From NCBI RefSeq assembly GCF_000146165.2, contig NC_004349.1:1-64000 (forward strand): a stretch of 64,000 bases of DNA. Reading direction: 5' to 3'. Shown piece by piece: positions 42,745 to 50,783 of the stretch. Positions within the stretch are counted from its first letter, which is position 1. Every line of letters begins with the position of its first letter. Position numbers and translations under genes: made by a program. Below the pieces are notes generated by a model that ran no database searches, was not told where the DNA came from, and saw nothing but the letters and a program-made list of their open reading frames with translations. This DNA is from Shewanella oneidensis MR-1. Its GTDB lineage: Bacteria > Pseudomonadota > Gammaproteobacteria > Enterobacterales > Shewanellaceae.

Positions 42745-43345
42745 TTGGTCGCGGGAAACTACTTCTTCTTACATATATAACTTTTATTATTTATGCATGT
42801 TCTATGTGATTGATGTGGTTAATTTAGTTTAAATATTAATCGGTAAAACATTAACGCAAAATGCCACCTTAGCTCGTTTTGCGTTGTCCACACTTCACGC
42901 CGCTAAAAAATCCAGTATTTTTTGGGGGAAAATTGTCACTTTAAGAGAATTTTTGCCTGTAAATTTGATTGCGGGAAACTACTTTTTTGCACAGCTTTTA
43001 TTATTTATGCATGTTATATGTGTCTGATGTAATTAGTTTAGTTTCAAATATACATCTGTAAAAAATTAACGCAAAAATGCCATCTTAGCTCGTTTTGCAT
43101 TGTCCGCACTTCACGCCACTAAAATAAGCCACGTTTTTTGCCGAAAATGACACAAAAATGCCACCTTAAAGAGGTTTTTTGCCCGAAAATTGGTTGCGTG
43201 GGACTACTTTTTTACACAACCCCAGCCCCTTCAAAGGGTTCTAAGTTGCTGATATACTTAACCTGAGCGGAAATAATCGAACACGTAAAATTAATGCAAA
43301 TATGCCACCTTGGCACGTCCCATATTCTCCACACCCCACGCAAGA
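42745..43345 (+). repeat. Tandem about 220-bp repeats, two and a half copies
   Basis: Unit 1 from 42749 (GCGGGAAACTACTTCTTC) through ATTAACGCAAAATGCCACCT (42849) to about 42960; unit 2 from 42971 (GCGGGAAACTACTTTTTTGC) through ATTAACGCAAAAATGCCATC; a third partial unit from 43195 (GCGTGGGACTACTTTTTTAC). An AATGCCACCTTA motif occurs about once or twice per unit, and also before the recombinases at 32465. Confidence 0.85.
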
Positions 43346-43385
43346 ATTGATAAATCAATTCTCATGGTTGTTTGTGTTTTAAGTT
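43329..43385 (+). repeat. Candidate right attachment/boundary repeat of the island
   Basis: CCACACCCCACGC, a small AGAATTGATAAATCAATTCT palindrome, then ATGGTTGTTTGT. The first and last blocks match 32327-32360 exactly. Confidence 0.6.
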
Positions 43386-43460
43386 ATTGAAAATAAATAC
43401 TTTGTAATCTGTAGCCAATTTAGAATAAATTTTTAAAAATTCATTTTAAATTTGTTGGAA

Positions 43461-43693
43461 AGTGTATTTCTCGCGAACTGCCCGTCAGGTCCATGTGTAT
43501 TAGATCCTTATTCCTGTTGGGCTACAGAGGAGTGTATTTCACTTGTATTGCAAATTATCGAATTTTATAAGTCACTGTTTTAAAATTAATTATTGTTTTG
43601 GTGTATTACTCGTGAAATACTTGGAAATCGAGCGCAATACATGTGAGCTACACTCTTTCTTATGAAAAATCATTGTGTATTGCAGGTGTATCG
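43461..43693. repeat. Iteron-like repeats upstream of a small DNA-binding-type gene
   Basis: AGTGTATTTC-type units at 43461, 43531, 43600 (GGTGTATTACTCGTG) and 43671, and an inverted unit at 43633-43655 whose complement AGTGTAGCTCACATGTATTG matches AGTGTATTTCACTTGTATTG at 43531. Candidate binding array for the product of the next gene. Confidence 0.6.
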
Positions 43694-43721
43694 TAGTTTT
43701 TTTCCTGTTGAGGTATGAATA

Positions 43722-44090
43722 ATGGCTAGAAATAAAGTGATCCAAGTAGCGTGTCCTCCGGATCTGTATTCAAAAATTAAAGATTACAAAGGGGCTAAAA
43801 ATCTGGCGAGTGATGCTGATGCAATGAGGGAGTTAACCTTATTTGCTCTGCGGATCATTGAGCATTCAAATGACAAAGATGAGGGGATTTCAACAAGGGA
43901 ATTACTCGAAGTCCTTCTTGATAATGTGATAAAAATTCATCATCAAACATCTATTAACTATTATCAAAACTTTAACGCAGAACAATACAATGCAAATATG
44001 AAAGAGCCTGATGTTGTTCCCTCATACAAGAGGTTAATGGCAAAAGCCGAGGAAAGAACTCAACAAATATTAGCCGGTGATAATCCTTAA
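43722..44090 (+). CDS. Small putative DNA-binding protein (122 aa)
   Basis: The N-terminus IQVACPPDLYSKIKDYKGAK, a strand followed by helices, could be a ribbon-helix-helix; the rest is helical with an acidic middle (EHSNDKDEGISTRELLEVLL). I do not recognise the family. Its position behind a cluster of repeated sites and convergent to a relaxase remnant suggests a relaxosome accessory or a centromere-binding protein. A TTGAGGT stretch lies shortly before ATG 43722. A good terminator follows. Confidence 0.65.
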   Translation: MARNKVIQVACPPDLYSKIKDYKGAKNLASDADAMRELTLFALRIIEHSNDKDEGISTRELLEVLLDNVIKIHHQTSINYYQNFNAEQYNANMKEPDVVPSYKRLMAKAEERTQQILAGDNP

Positions 44091-44120
44091 AGGTTTATTC
44101 TTTTATGTTGCTTAAAGTAA

Positions 44121-44150
44121 ATGGCGGTTAGATTAACCGCCATATGGTTT
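44121..44150. terminator. Terminator between convergent genes
   Basis: ATGGCGGTTA and TAACCGCCAT with a 3-nt loop, then a T-run. Serves the plus-strand gene ending at 44090 and probably the minus-strand fragment too. Confidence 0.8.
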
Positions 44151-44151
44151 T

Positions 44152-44993
44152 TTATCTGGTTTTTTCGCCAATATTAGGTGTGTCAAATTCGAGAGGTTTT
44201 TCTTTTGATGCTCGGTCACTATCCATTGCTAAATGTTGATAGTGTTCATCATGCTTAATTCTACTGGCCGATAAATTATCGCTGTCCTCTTTAGCCGTTA
44301 TGTTTCTCGAACCTGCAATGTCATTATTTAATGATTGGATCATTTTAGATATTGTGGTGTCTTTTTTCGTGATGTTATGAACGGCTTCATTCACTAATTG
44401 TTTAATGGTTTCGTGCTTATTAAGCCCTTCGGGGATTGAGCTTGGCTCAATAATGATAGCGTGCTTATTCTCTTTGCTAAACTTATCAGTTAAGTCGTTT
44501 GATAGTTTAGTTGTGTCTTGTGCATTGTTACTGTCAAGTACCACAATGACGTTTTCACGTAATTCATGAGTGTTGATGGTTTTTGTATCGTTGTTATTAT
44601 TTAGTGCAATAATATCAGCCCCATTTTTATTGTCGGCATTTATCTTAAGCGCATTCTCTACGCCGACAGCGACAATACTATAGTCTGAATTATTCCCTTT
44701 GCTGATAATCGTACTGTTACCAGATTTAGAGCCCAGTATGCGCTTGTTTATTTTAAGCGCTGCAATGTCACTGCTGGATTTATCAAGGTAAGTAATTTCG
44801 ACTGCCTTGGTCTCATTCTTTTCATTGGTGATATTTGTTATTAAAGCTGGATAAGTTTGGCGTGTTTCAGATGAAAAAACCGCAGGATGAAAACGGATGT
44901 TTTCGTGTTGTGTGATATCAATTCCCTGCTTAGCTAAATAGGTTTGTACAGGGGATTCAGTAATGGGCTTAGCCTCATTAAAGTATTGATTAG
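44152..44993 (-). pseudogene. C-terminal fragment of a TraI/primase-like transfer protein
   Basis: Coding from the IS3 copy D boundary to the stop at 44152. EAKPITESPVQTYLAKQGID and HENIRFHPAVFS are typical of the TOPRIM/DUF7146 part of large relaxase-helicases and plasmid primases; IVAVGVENALKI and VIVVLDSNNAQD fit the TOPRIM acidic strands. The N-terminal relaxase and helicase domains are gone, cut by the IS. No other transfer genes remain in the window, so conjugation would depend on regions outside it. Confidence 0.78.
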
Positions 44994-45060
44994 TGTTCTG
45001 GTCTAATCCCATCGGACACTTAATTTTGAGACAGTATGGTCAATAAATTAAGAGGTCTAT

Positions 45061-45351
45061 ATGAGTCTGAAAAAATCACATAAGAGTTATCCGCAGGCAT
45101 TTAAAGATGAAGCCGTCTTGATGGTGCTGGAGCAAGGTTATAGCGTTGCCGATGCGGCAAAGTCTCTTGGAGTTAGCACGAGCCTGCTTTACAACTGGAA
45201 GGAAAAACACGAAGCCCTGCAACAAGGCATCACCTTAGAAGAGTCTGAGCGTGATGAGTTGAAGCGATTGCGTAGAGAAAACAAAGAATTACGCATGGAG
45301 AAAGAAATTCTAAAAAAGGCAAGCGCCTTCTTTGCGAGAGAAATGAAGTAA
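45061..45351 (+). CDS. IS3 OrfA, copy D
   Basis: Intact, same silent variant as copies B and C. Confidence 0.95.
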   Translation: MSLKKSHKSYPQAFKDEAVLMVLEQGYSVADAAKSLGVSTSLLYNWKEKHEALQQGITLEESERDELKRLRRENKELRMEKEILKKASAFFAREMK

Positions 45352-45410
45352 GATTTCGTTTCATCAAACTGCAATCTCACCTGTTTCCCATAACACTGTT
45401 ATGTCGAGTA

Positions 45411-46220
45411 ATGAGTGTCAGTAAGTCAGGCTATTACGATTGGCATAAACGCCCTGCAAACGTGATAAGCGTTGAAACACTGAAGCTTTATCGCCTTGTT
45501 CGACAGCTATTTAAGCAAAGTCGAGGCAGCTTAGGGAATCGTGAAATGGTGAAGAAATTGCGCAAGGAAGGCTACCAGGTTGGTCGCTATCTCGTTCGTA
45601 AAATTATGCACCGCCTTCGACTCAAAGCAACCCAGCGATGTGCTTACAAGGTGACGACACAGCGAAAACACTCAGATGCAGTGGCTGATAACCTGTTAAA
45701 CATGAACTTTAATCCAGTATCGGCTAATCAGGTCTGGGCGGGTGACGTGACCTATTTAAAGACGGGTGAAGGCTGGATGTACTTAGCTGTGGTGATGGAT
45801 TTATATTCACGCCGGATTGTGGGATGGCGCATAGACAAACGCATGACCACAGATTTGATATCCAAGGCATTAATAAAAGCCTACAACCTGCGACAACCAG
45901 CGCGAGGGCTGGTATTTCACAGTGACCGAGGCTCGCAATATACCAGTAAACAATTCGGTAGGCTGCTATCGAGCTATGGTATCCGAGCCAGCATGGGTGA
46001 TGTGGGTGCGTGTTGGGATAATGCCGTTGTTGAGCGATTCTTTGGTAGCTTGAAACACGATTGGATTTTTAAAGTTGCTCAACCAACAAGGGAGTTTATG
46101 AAGCAAGATGTGACGGCTTACATCAAATATTACAACTTGGAGCGACTTCATTCTGCTAATAACGATCTGTCACCTGTAGAGTTTGAGAATTCTCAAGTAA
46201 AAGTGTCCAGTTTGGGTTGA
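45411..46220 (+). CDS. IS3 transposase OrfB, copy D
   Basis: Intact, identical protein to the other full copies. Confidence 0.95.
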   Translation: MSVSKSGYYDWHKRPANVISVETLKLYRLVRQLFKQSRGSLGNREMVKKLRKEGYQVGRYLVRKIMHRLRLKATQRCAYKVTTQRKHSDAVADNLLNMNFNPVSANQVWAGDVTYLKTGEGWMYLAVVMDLYSRRIVGWRIDKRMTTDLISKALIKAYNLRQPARGLVFHSDRGSQYTSKQFGRLLSSYGIRASMGDVGACWDNAVVERFFGSLKHDWIFKVAQPTREFMKQDVTAYIKYYNLERLHSANNDLSPVEFENSQVKVSSLG

Positions 46221-46228
46221 CCAGTACA

Positions 46229-46482
46229 GCCGTTGCTTGCAGTATTCTTATTACTACATTATTAAGAAATATTGTTCTGATTTCATTTGATGATGCACAA
46301 CCAAATTCAGCTCGAAGATCTGCTAAATGTTTTTCAATAGCAGTTCGAGAGCAATTGCCTTTGCTTTGCAGTTGTGCAGTAGTCATTCCAAGCGAGAAAT
46401 TTTTCATCACTTCTAGCTGTCTAGTGGTAAGAGTGGGAAAGAGCTCTTTTAGCAGATTGTTTTCGTTTTCGTTCTGGGTCAT
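46229..46482 (-). pseudogene. LuxR-type helix-turn-helix gene truncated by IS3 copy D
   Basis: MTQNENENNLLKELFPTLTT then RQLEVMKNFSLGMTTAQLQ and CSRTAIEKHLADLRAEFGCA form a LuxR/GerE-type DNA-binding domain. The coding sequence enters the IS after RILQA, where about 23 foreign codons follow. The DNA-binding domain is complete, so a small regulator may still be produced. Confidence 0.75.
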
Positions 46483-46549
46483 AGTTTTACTTCTTTATCG
46501 AAAAAACAATATGTTCTATCATCAGAATGAATAGACAAAGTGCCATAAA

Positions 46550-46587
46550 GGTACTGTATAACAGTAAAGATACTGTTATACAGTACC
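46550..46587. promoter_or_regulatory. Double palindrome operator
   Basis: GGTACTGTATAACAGTA (46550-46566) and its perfect complement (46571-46587). Each arm is itself a TACTG-N5-CAGTA palindrome, so two binding units sit side by side between two divergent genes. Spacing differs from a LexA box. Confidence 0.75.
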
Positions 46588-46610
46588 TTGGTCAACAAAA
46601 TATTATTTGA

Positions 46611-46793
46611 ATGAAAAAAAAATATAAGCCCTCAACCACTTCAAAAACGGAGTTAATCGCTTTTAGGTGTCCTGTTGAGTTGAAAAAGAAAATAAACGAT
46701 GCTGTTGAAAAACAACAATTTCAAAGCGTTACGGATCTTATTGTTCAATCTGTCAGCGAAAAACTAGGTGGTGAATCTGATTTGGGTTCATAG
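46611..46793 (+). CDS. Small ribbon-helix-helix-like protein (60 aa)
   Basis: KTELIAFRCPVELKKKINDA followed by FQSVTDLIVQSVSEKL fits a CopG/Arc-type ribbon-helix-helix: a strand with alternating residues, then two helices. It lies 24 bp after the double palindrome, its natural operator, and just upstream of the second replicon, so a copy-control role like CopG is possible. The ribosome site is weak. Confidence 0.6.
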   Translation: MKKKYKPSTTSKTELIAFRCPVELKKKINDAVEKQQFQSVTDLIVQSVSEKLGGESDLGS

Positions 46794-47237
46794 TTGATCT
46801 GTTTTGCATTAGTCTTGCAATTTGTGTGACGAGCAATTAAAATACGGAGTAGATTTTGAAGCAAAAGTGCATTACATAGCACGCTACTACATAGTTTTCT
46901 ATGTAGTGTATTTTTCAAAATTAGAGTGTGTTGGGGGTGGTTCCCTGACGTTAAGCATTCGACAACGAAGCCGACTTACCGAATGGGTCGGCTTTTTTGT
47001 GCCTAAATTTCAAGGCATTGAAAGATCGTTGATCTTTGCGATCGTTTAGTTTAGAGTGATCGGCAATGTTTGATCTAACCAATCAAGCAGCCCAAAAACA
47101 TTCGGAATCATAACAAATGCCTAATATTTTTTTTGGCTGCCATTTGCAGCACCTAATCCGTAGACACATAAGACCACTTTGCGTTAGCCCGGTTTTGATC
47201 ATTCGATCACCGCTTAACTGCATTGTCGGCATGTGTC
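46794..47237. other. Leader region of the second replicon
   Basis: No gene supported. It contains an ACTACATAG...CTATGTAGT hairpin near 46884, a terminator at 46968-46998, and several short hairpins with complementary loops (for example GGCTGCCATTTGCAGC near 47145 and TGATCATTCGATCA near 47198) before the rep start. This could encode an antisense RNA and leader structures, which I cannot prove. Confidence 0.45.
46968..46998 (+). terminator. Intrinsic terminator upstream of repA
   Basis: AAGCCGAC and GTCGGCTT, then six T. It terminates plus-strand transcripts before the replicon leader. Confidence 0.75.
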
Positions 47238-47987
47238 ATGCAAAAATCTAAAGCCGATAAAGCACGCATCAAGCGCCAAAAGTTGCGTTCAGCTAAACGC
47301 GAAGCTGCGTTACATGTTAAAACGCAGAATACGGCGGTTGGCTCTAATGCCTACAAAGCTAGCCTTGAGGGATTTAAAGCTAAAGGTGCTCGCTTACCCC
47401 GCTATTTTAACGAAGTAATCAATAACGCCCGTAAGCTGATTTACAGCCGCAAGCTTGAAGTTGACGAAGGCGGTATATCTAGAAATATGTCTGAACGAAC
47501 TAAGCGCAAGTTGTTCGAAATCGTAGTAACCATGATTACTACGTGCGATCTTCTTACTGGCCAAGTCGGTATGGCCAAAAACATCGGTTTCGATACAACG
47601 AGCCATGATTCTTTGATGTTGGCTCATGCTAAACGCTGGGGGGAAGCGATCCCGAGCTCTACCTGGTATCGATACATCGATGTTCTGAAAAAGTCAGGCG
47701 TTTTCACCGTGCAAGAAGTTAAAGTTGCAATTGATGATAACTCAACCGGTGAAGAAAAAACGATTCGTTCAGTAGCGGCCTACAAATGGCTTTCTACACG
47801 TTTTTTACAGGCGATAGGTGTTTACTCTGACACGATAAGAGCGCAAATCAAGCAAGCATATCAAAGAGCCGTGGATAAAGGCTTGTCATTCACTTGGCGG
47901 GTTTACAAACGGCAATTACCAAACAAACAGCGCTTTACCCCTGATTTGTTTTTCTCGCAATCGTACTCGCAACCCAAAACGCATTAG
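47238..47987 (+). CDS. Putative RepA-type replication initiator (second replicon)
   Basis: A 249-residue basic protein. The N-terminus is Lys/Arg-rich (QKSKADKARIKRQKLRSAKR) and the middle reads NMSERTKRKLFEIVVTMITT then CDLLTGQVGMAKNIGF and WYRYIDVLKKSGVFTVQEVKV, a winged-helix-like pattern seen in IncFII/IncL-type RepA. ATG 47238 is chosen over an upstream GTG-type reading at 47223. A structured leader upstream and a DnaA box with AT-rich DNA downstream support an initiator. Family assignment is by pattern, not certain. Confidence 0.65.
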   Translation: MQKSKADKARIKRQKLRSAKREAALHVKTQNTAVGSNAYKASLEGFKAKGARLPRYFNEVINNARKLIYSRKLEVDEGGISRNMSERTKRKLFEIVVTMITTCDLLTGQVGMAKNIGFDTTSHDSLMLAHAKRWGEAIPSSTWYRYIDVLKKSGVFTVQEVKVAIDDNSTGEEKTIRSVAAYKWLSTRFLQAIGVYSDTIRAQIKQAYQRAVDKGLSFTWRVYKRQLPNKQRFTPDLFFSQSYSQPKTH

Positions 47988-48643
47988 GCACAATTCTAAT
48001 GAACCGTCTAGCTTTAGCTTGACGGTGCCCTACCCTGCTTGAATGTAAAATAATCTGAAATTTAAGCGGTTTAAGCGCGTAATCAGCAACTCTACGGCCT
48101 TATTCTCACTGTCCCACCATTGAAATAATCAACGTTTACTATCAAATCACATAGGTCTGTGAATAACTCATGTATATCGAGAACAAAATGGGAGTAAGAA
48201 AAAGGAGTATAGAGTGAGAGTCCAAAAGCTTTTTTCTTTTCAAGGAAAGCTTATGTATTAATTAAAGATAAATTATTAAAAGGCACAAAGAACGGTGGAT
48301 AAATCCACCTTAATAATGCCTCGCCACTTCCTGGCATACGCCAGGGGCGAGATCTAACATCAAAAGCGACGCTGAACATTCCTTTTGTCATACGACCGTC
48401 AAGCTACAAACGCGCTAACTAATCGCTAAAAATCAAAAGCGGCCTTGCAGGGAAAGAAATTGCAAGCACTGTGCCATTATCATTAAAATCTCGTACGGAT
48501 TTAATACGGATAAGCTTGACTTCGATATGAGGTGTCCGTACTATGTACGGAGTTTCATTGAAACTAGAAATTTTAAACATATACATTTATTCAATTATAT
48601 TTCTTAAATCCAGTTTTATTAACAGGTAAATTAGGAGTAAAAA
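47988..48643. other. Candidate origin of the second replicon
   Basis: No gene. It has a DnaA box (48158-48166), a GGTGGATAAATCCACC palindrome (48294-48309), an AT-rich stretch around 48250-48285 and a CTCGCC...GGCGAG hairpin near 48340. Placement directly downstream of the initiator gene matches IncFII-like origins. Confidence 0.5.
48158..48166 (-). promoter_or_regulatory. DnaA box
   Basis: TGTGAATAA on the plus strand is TTATTCACA on the minus strand, a match to TTATNCACA. Confidence 0.55.
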
Positions 48644-48694
48644 ATGAAAAAAAACAATGAGATAGACAATTTTGTTGACTTTCGATGTATTTAA
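48644..48694 (+). CDS. 16-codon leader ORF
   Basis: MKKNNEIDNFVDFRCI with a good TTAGGAG ribosome site 8 nt upstream. Its stop overlaps a second, strong AAGGAGG site, and the antitoxin gene starts 42 bp later. Too short to judge; it may be a translated leader of the following TA operon. Confidence 0.4.
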   Translation: MKKNNEIDNFVDFRCI

Positions 48695-48736
48695 GGAGGT
48701 TACGGCTTAAAAAATTAAACCCTAGAGGAATTCAAA

Positions 48737-49027
48737 ATGAGTACTGTAACACCGAGTGCGGCTAACGCTGGAGCCGCTTCAAAACCAGCGCGCATTGAAC
48801 TTAAAACTTCACCAGAGGTAAAGGAACTGCTTGAGCGAGCGGCAGCTATCAATGGCATCAATCTTACGGCATTTATTATTAATAACGTTCGAGAGAAAGC
48901 TCTAGCGATTGTTGAATCAGAAACTACTCTAAATCTGAACCAACGCGCCTGGGCTCAATTTGAAACCATTCTAGATAATCCTCGTAAAGCTACTCCGGTA
49001 CTAAAGACTCTTTTTTCGGAGAAATAG
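48737..49027 (+). CDS. DUF1778 antitoxin (TacA-like)
   Basis: A 96-residue ribbon-helix-helix antitoxin: ARIELKTSPEVKELLERAAA is the DNA-binding part and the C-terminal WAQFETILDNPRKATPVLKTL wraps the acetyltransferase. AGAGGA lies 8 nt before the ATG. It is followed after 3 bp by the toxin gene. Confidence 0.92.
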   Translation: MSTVTPSAANAGAASKPARIELKTSPEVKELLERAAAINGINLTAFIINNVREKALAIVESETTLNLNQRAWAQFETILDNPRKATPVLKTLFSEK

Positions 49028-49030
49028 CTA

Positions 49031-49558
49031 ATGAGTACCAACTATATTGACTGTCAGCTACTAAACAAGATGGAACGACAACCGAGCTTTTCAAGTTTCG
49101 ATTGTGGTGATCCGTTTCTTGATAGTTTTGCGCCTAAGAAATTGGCGAATGCTGATGCAAACAATGATTCTCGGGTCTATGTTGCTGTAGACGGGGATAT
49201 AGGTGTTGGCTATGCCACGATGAAAGTTTTTATGCTCAGTAATGACGAGTATAAAATTTTATCAGGTAAATACCCTCGCCAGGTTCCTGTTGTGATGTTA
49301 GACCAAATCGCAGTTGATAAAGCATATCAAGGCAAAGGAATTGGTAAGCGCCTTATGCGAAAAGTGCTTGAAGCAACTGTGTTAGTGAATGAACTTGCGG
49401 CCGCTAAAGGTTTAGCGTTATGGGCTCACCCTAGAGCAAAAGACTTTTATGAGTCATTAGGGTTTGAAGCCATTCCTGATGCAACGAAACAAGTACAAGA
49501 CGTTGAGTTAACACTGATGTTTATTCACGTAGAAACCATTTTGGATGCATTGAAGTAA
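49031..49558 (+). CDS. GNAT-type toxin (TacT/AtaT-like acetyltransferase)
   Basis: Acetylates aminoacyl-tRNA in studied relatives and so blocks translation. VPVVMLDQIAVDKAYQGKGI carries the acetyl-CoA binding motif A, and ALWAHPRAKDFYESLGFEAI the conserved late Tyr. 175 residues, normal length. Complete, unlike the fragment at 27387. Confidence 0.94.
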   Translation: MSTNYIDCQLLNKMERQPSFSSFDCGDPFLDSFAPKKLANADANNDSRVYVAVDGDIGVGYATMKVFMLSNDEYKILSGKYPRQVPVVMLDQIAVDKAYQGKGIGKRLMRKVLEATVLVNELAAAKGLALWAHPRAKDFYESLGFEAIPDATKQVQDVELTLMFIHVETILDALK

Positions 49559-49591
49559 CCTAGAGTTATCAAGAAACGGATCACCACTAAG

Positions 49592-49616
49592 ACCCCGCAA
49601 ATGCGGGGTTTTAATT
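49592..49616 (+). terminator. Terminator of the TA operon
   Basis: ACCCCGCA and TGCGGGGT with a two-base loop region, then TTTTAATT. Confidence 0.85.
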
Positions 49617-49660
49617 ATTAGCCCTAATCCACTTACTTCAGTTGGATTTTTTTGATAAAA

Positions 49661-49721
49661 ATATAGCTAGCTAGTTTTAATTTATATAGCTATCTTGTTT
49701 GTGAATAGCTAGCTATCTATC
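49661..49721. repeat. TAGCTAGCTAT repeats upstream of the second parA
   Basis: ATAGCTAGCTAG at 49663, ATATAGCTATC near 49683 and ATAGCTAGCTATC near 49705. Repeated AGCTAGCT blocks beside both ends of the par operon suggest the centromere or operator of the second partition system. Confidence 0.65.
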
Positions 49722-49744
49722 ATTATCTGAATGGAGAACCAATC

Positions 49745-50431
49745 ATGGCTGTTATTGCATTTGCACAAAGTAAGGGTGGAGCGGGGAAAACTACTGCTTG
49801 CGTCACGTTAGCGGGGGAATTGTGCCGACAAGCATCAGAAAGCGGTATACAAATTACCCTCATTGATACCGATCCAAACCAGCATAGTGCCGGCTGGGCC
49901 AAGAAAAAAGGTTGTCCCTCAAATCTGATTTTGATTGAAAAATCAACGGAAGACACTGTTCTGGATGATATTGAAACTGCAAGTTCACAGACTCAGTTTG
50001 TATTGGTAGATCTTGAAGGAACAGCAAACTTTGCTGTGACCCAAGCGATTAGCAGGGCTGATTTAGTTATTGTTCCCTGTCAGGGATCGGAAGATGATGC
50101 CACCGAAGCAGCGAGAACCATTGGCTTGATCCGCAAACAAGGACGCTTACTAGCTCGAAAAATCCCCTGCTGTATTTTGCTAACACGAACAAGTGCAGCT
50201 ATACAAACACGTTTATTGAAACTAATTAAACAGGATTTTCTTGATAGTGGTGTTCATATTCTTAATTCAAGTTTGATTGACCGTGAAGCATTTAGAGCCG
50301 TTCGCAGTTATGGTGGAACAGTAAACAATTTAGATCCTGCACTGGTATCAGGTATCGACAAAGCTGCAAGCAATGCTAAAGCGTATGCAAATGACGTTAA
50401 ACGTATGCTGTTGGAGGCTAATAATGGATAA
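49745..50431 (+). CDS. parA: ParA family partition ATPase (second system)
   Basis: 228 residues with KGGAGKTTACVTLA (deviant Walker A), ITLIDTDPNQHSAGWAKKKG (A'), and FVLVDLEGTANFAVTQAI (B). It resembles the short ParA type found next to small partners, like ParF. It differs clearly from the first ParA in the window. It overlaps the partner gene by 8 bp. Confidence 0.93.
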   Translation: MAVIAFAQSKGGAGKTTACVTLAGELCRQASESGIQITLIDTDPNQHSAGWAKKKGCPSNLILIEKSTEDTVLDDIETASSQTQFVLVDLEGTANFAVTQAISRADLVIVPCQGSEDDATEAARTIGLIRKQGRLLARKIPCCILLTRTSAAIQTRLLKLIKQDFLDSGVHILNSSLIDREAFRAVRSYGGTVNNLDPALVSGIDKAASNAKAYANDVKRMLLEANNG

Positions 50432-50783
50432 CCCACGCTCGAAAATTGTCATTGACGACAATGATGAAGACATTTCACTTTTAAAAGTATTGGCGGCTAC
50501 AAGTTCTAAAGCAGCTCCCTTGACAGATAGGCAATTGAAAGAAGTTGAGGCGCAAAGTGAGACTTTGGGTTTTAAGCGCCGCGAAAACCGAAAACGCTCG
50601 CCCTATATTATTCAGAAAAATATCAAAATTCGCGTGGGTATGGATGAACTTTTAGGTGAAATAGGTAAGGCTATCGGTTCTAAGAGTGATCAGGAAACCT
50701 TTGATATTGCGATCAGTAAACTGGTTGAAAGTATTGGTTCTGTTCGACTGTCAAGCATGCTGGAAGAATTGTCAAAGAGATAG
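50424..50783 (+). CDS. Partner protein of the second ParA
   Basis: Start at ATG 50424 (MDNPRSKIVIDDNDED), after TTGGAGG; the longer frame from 50373 is inside parA. A 119-residue protein with an acidic N-terminus and a C-terminal YIIQKNIKIRVGMDELLGEI and ETFDIAISKLVESIG, probably a DNA-binding dimer. It should bind the AGCTAGCT repeats. Confidence 0.8.
   Translation: MDNPRSKIVIDDNDEDISLLKVLAATSSKAAPLTDRQLKEVEAQSETLGFKRRENRKRSPYIIQKNIKIRVGMDELLGEIGKAIGSKSDQETFDIAISKLVESIGSVRLSSMLEELSKR

Larger units (their letters stand above)
32327..43385. mobile_element. Putative island with two tyrosine recombinases and a bacteriocin locus
   Basis: About 11 kb bracketed by the direct repeats at 32327 and 43329. 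The recombinase genes lie at the left end and complex tandem repeats sharing an AATGCCACCTTA motif at the right. Boundaries are inferred from two 12-13 bp matches, not from an empty site. Confidence 0.55.
42361..43721. other. Long non-coding region at the island's right end
   Basis: No gene in 1.36 kb. It contains long tandem repeats (42745-43345), the right boundary repeat (43329-43385) and an iteron-like cluster (43461-43693). The promoter of the exporter operon should lie just right of 42360. Confidence 0.65.
44994..46228 (+). mobile_element. IS3-family element, copy D
   Basis: Full 1235-bp copy. The left flank ends TTAG and the right begins GCCG: no target duplication. It truncates a relaxase-type gene on one side and a LuxR-type gene on the other, so the two flanks were probably not neighbours originally. 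Confidence 0.96.

Noticed and set aside
44994..45012. Start codon of the relaxase-type fragment at 45012
   Set aside because: The first codons are IS3 end sequence; the true gene continued upstream and is cut.
46550..46587. LexA box
   Set aside because: The arms are CTG-N5-CAG, too short for the CTGT-N8-ACAG spacing seen upstream of umuD.
46822..47049. 75-codon ORF before the second replicon
   Set aside because: It spans a hairpin and a strong terminator and has no start signal; judged non-coding leader DNA.
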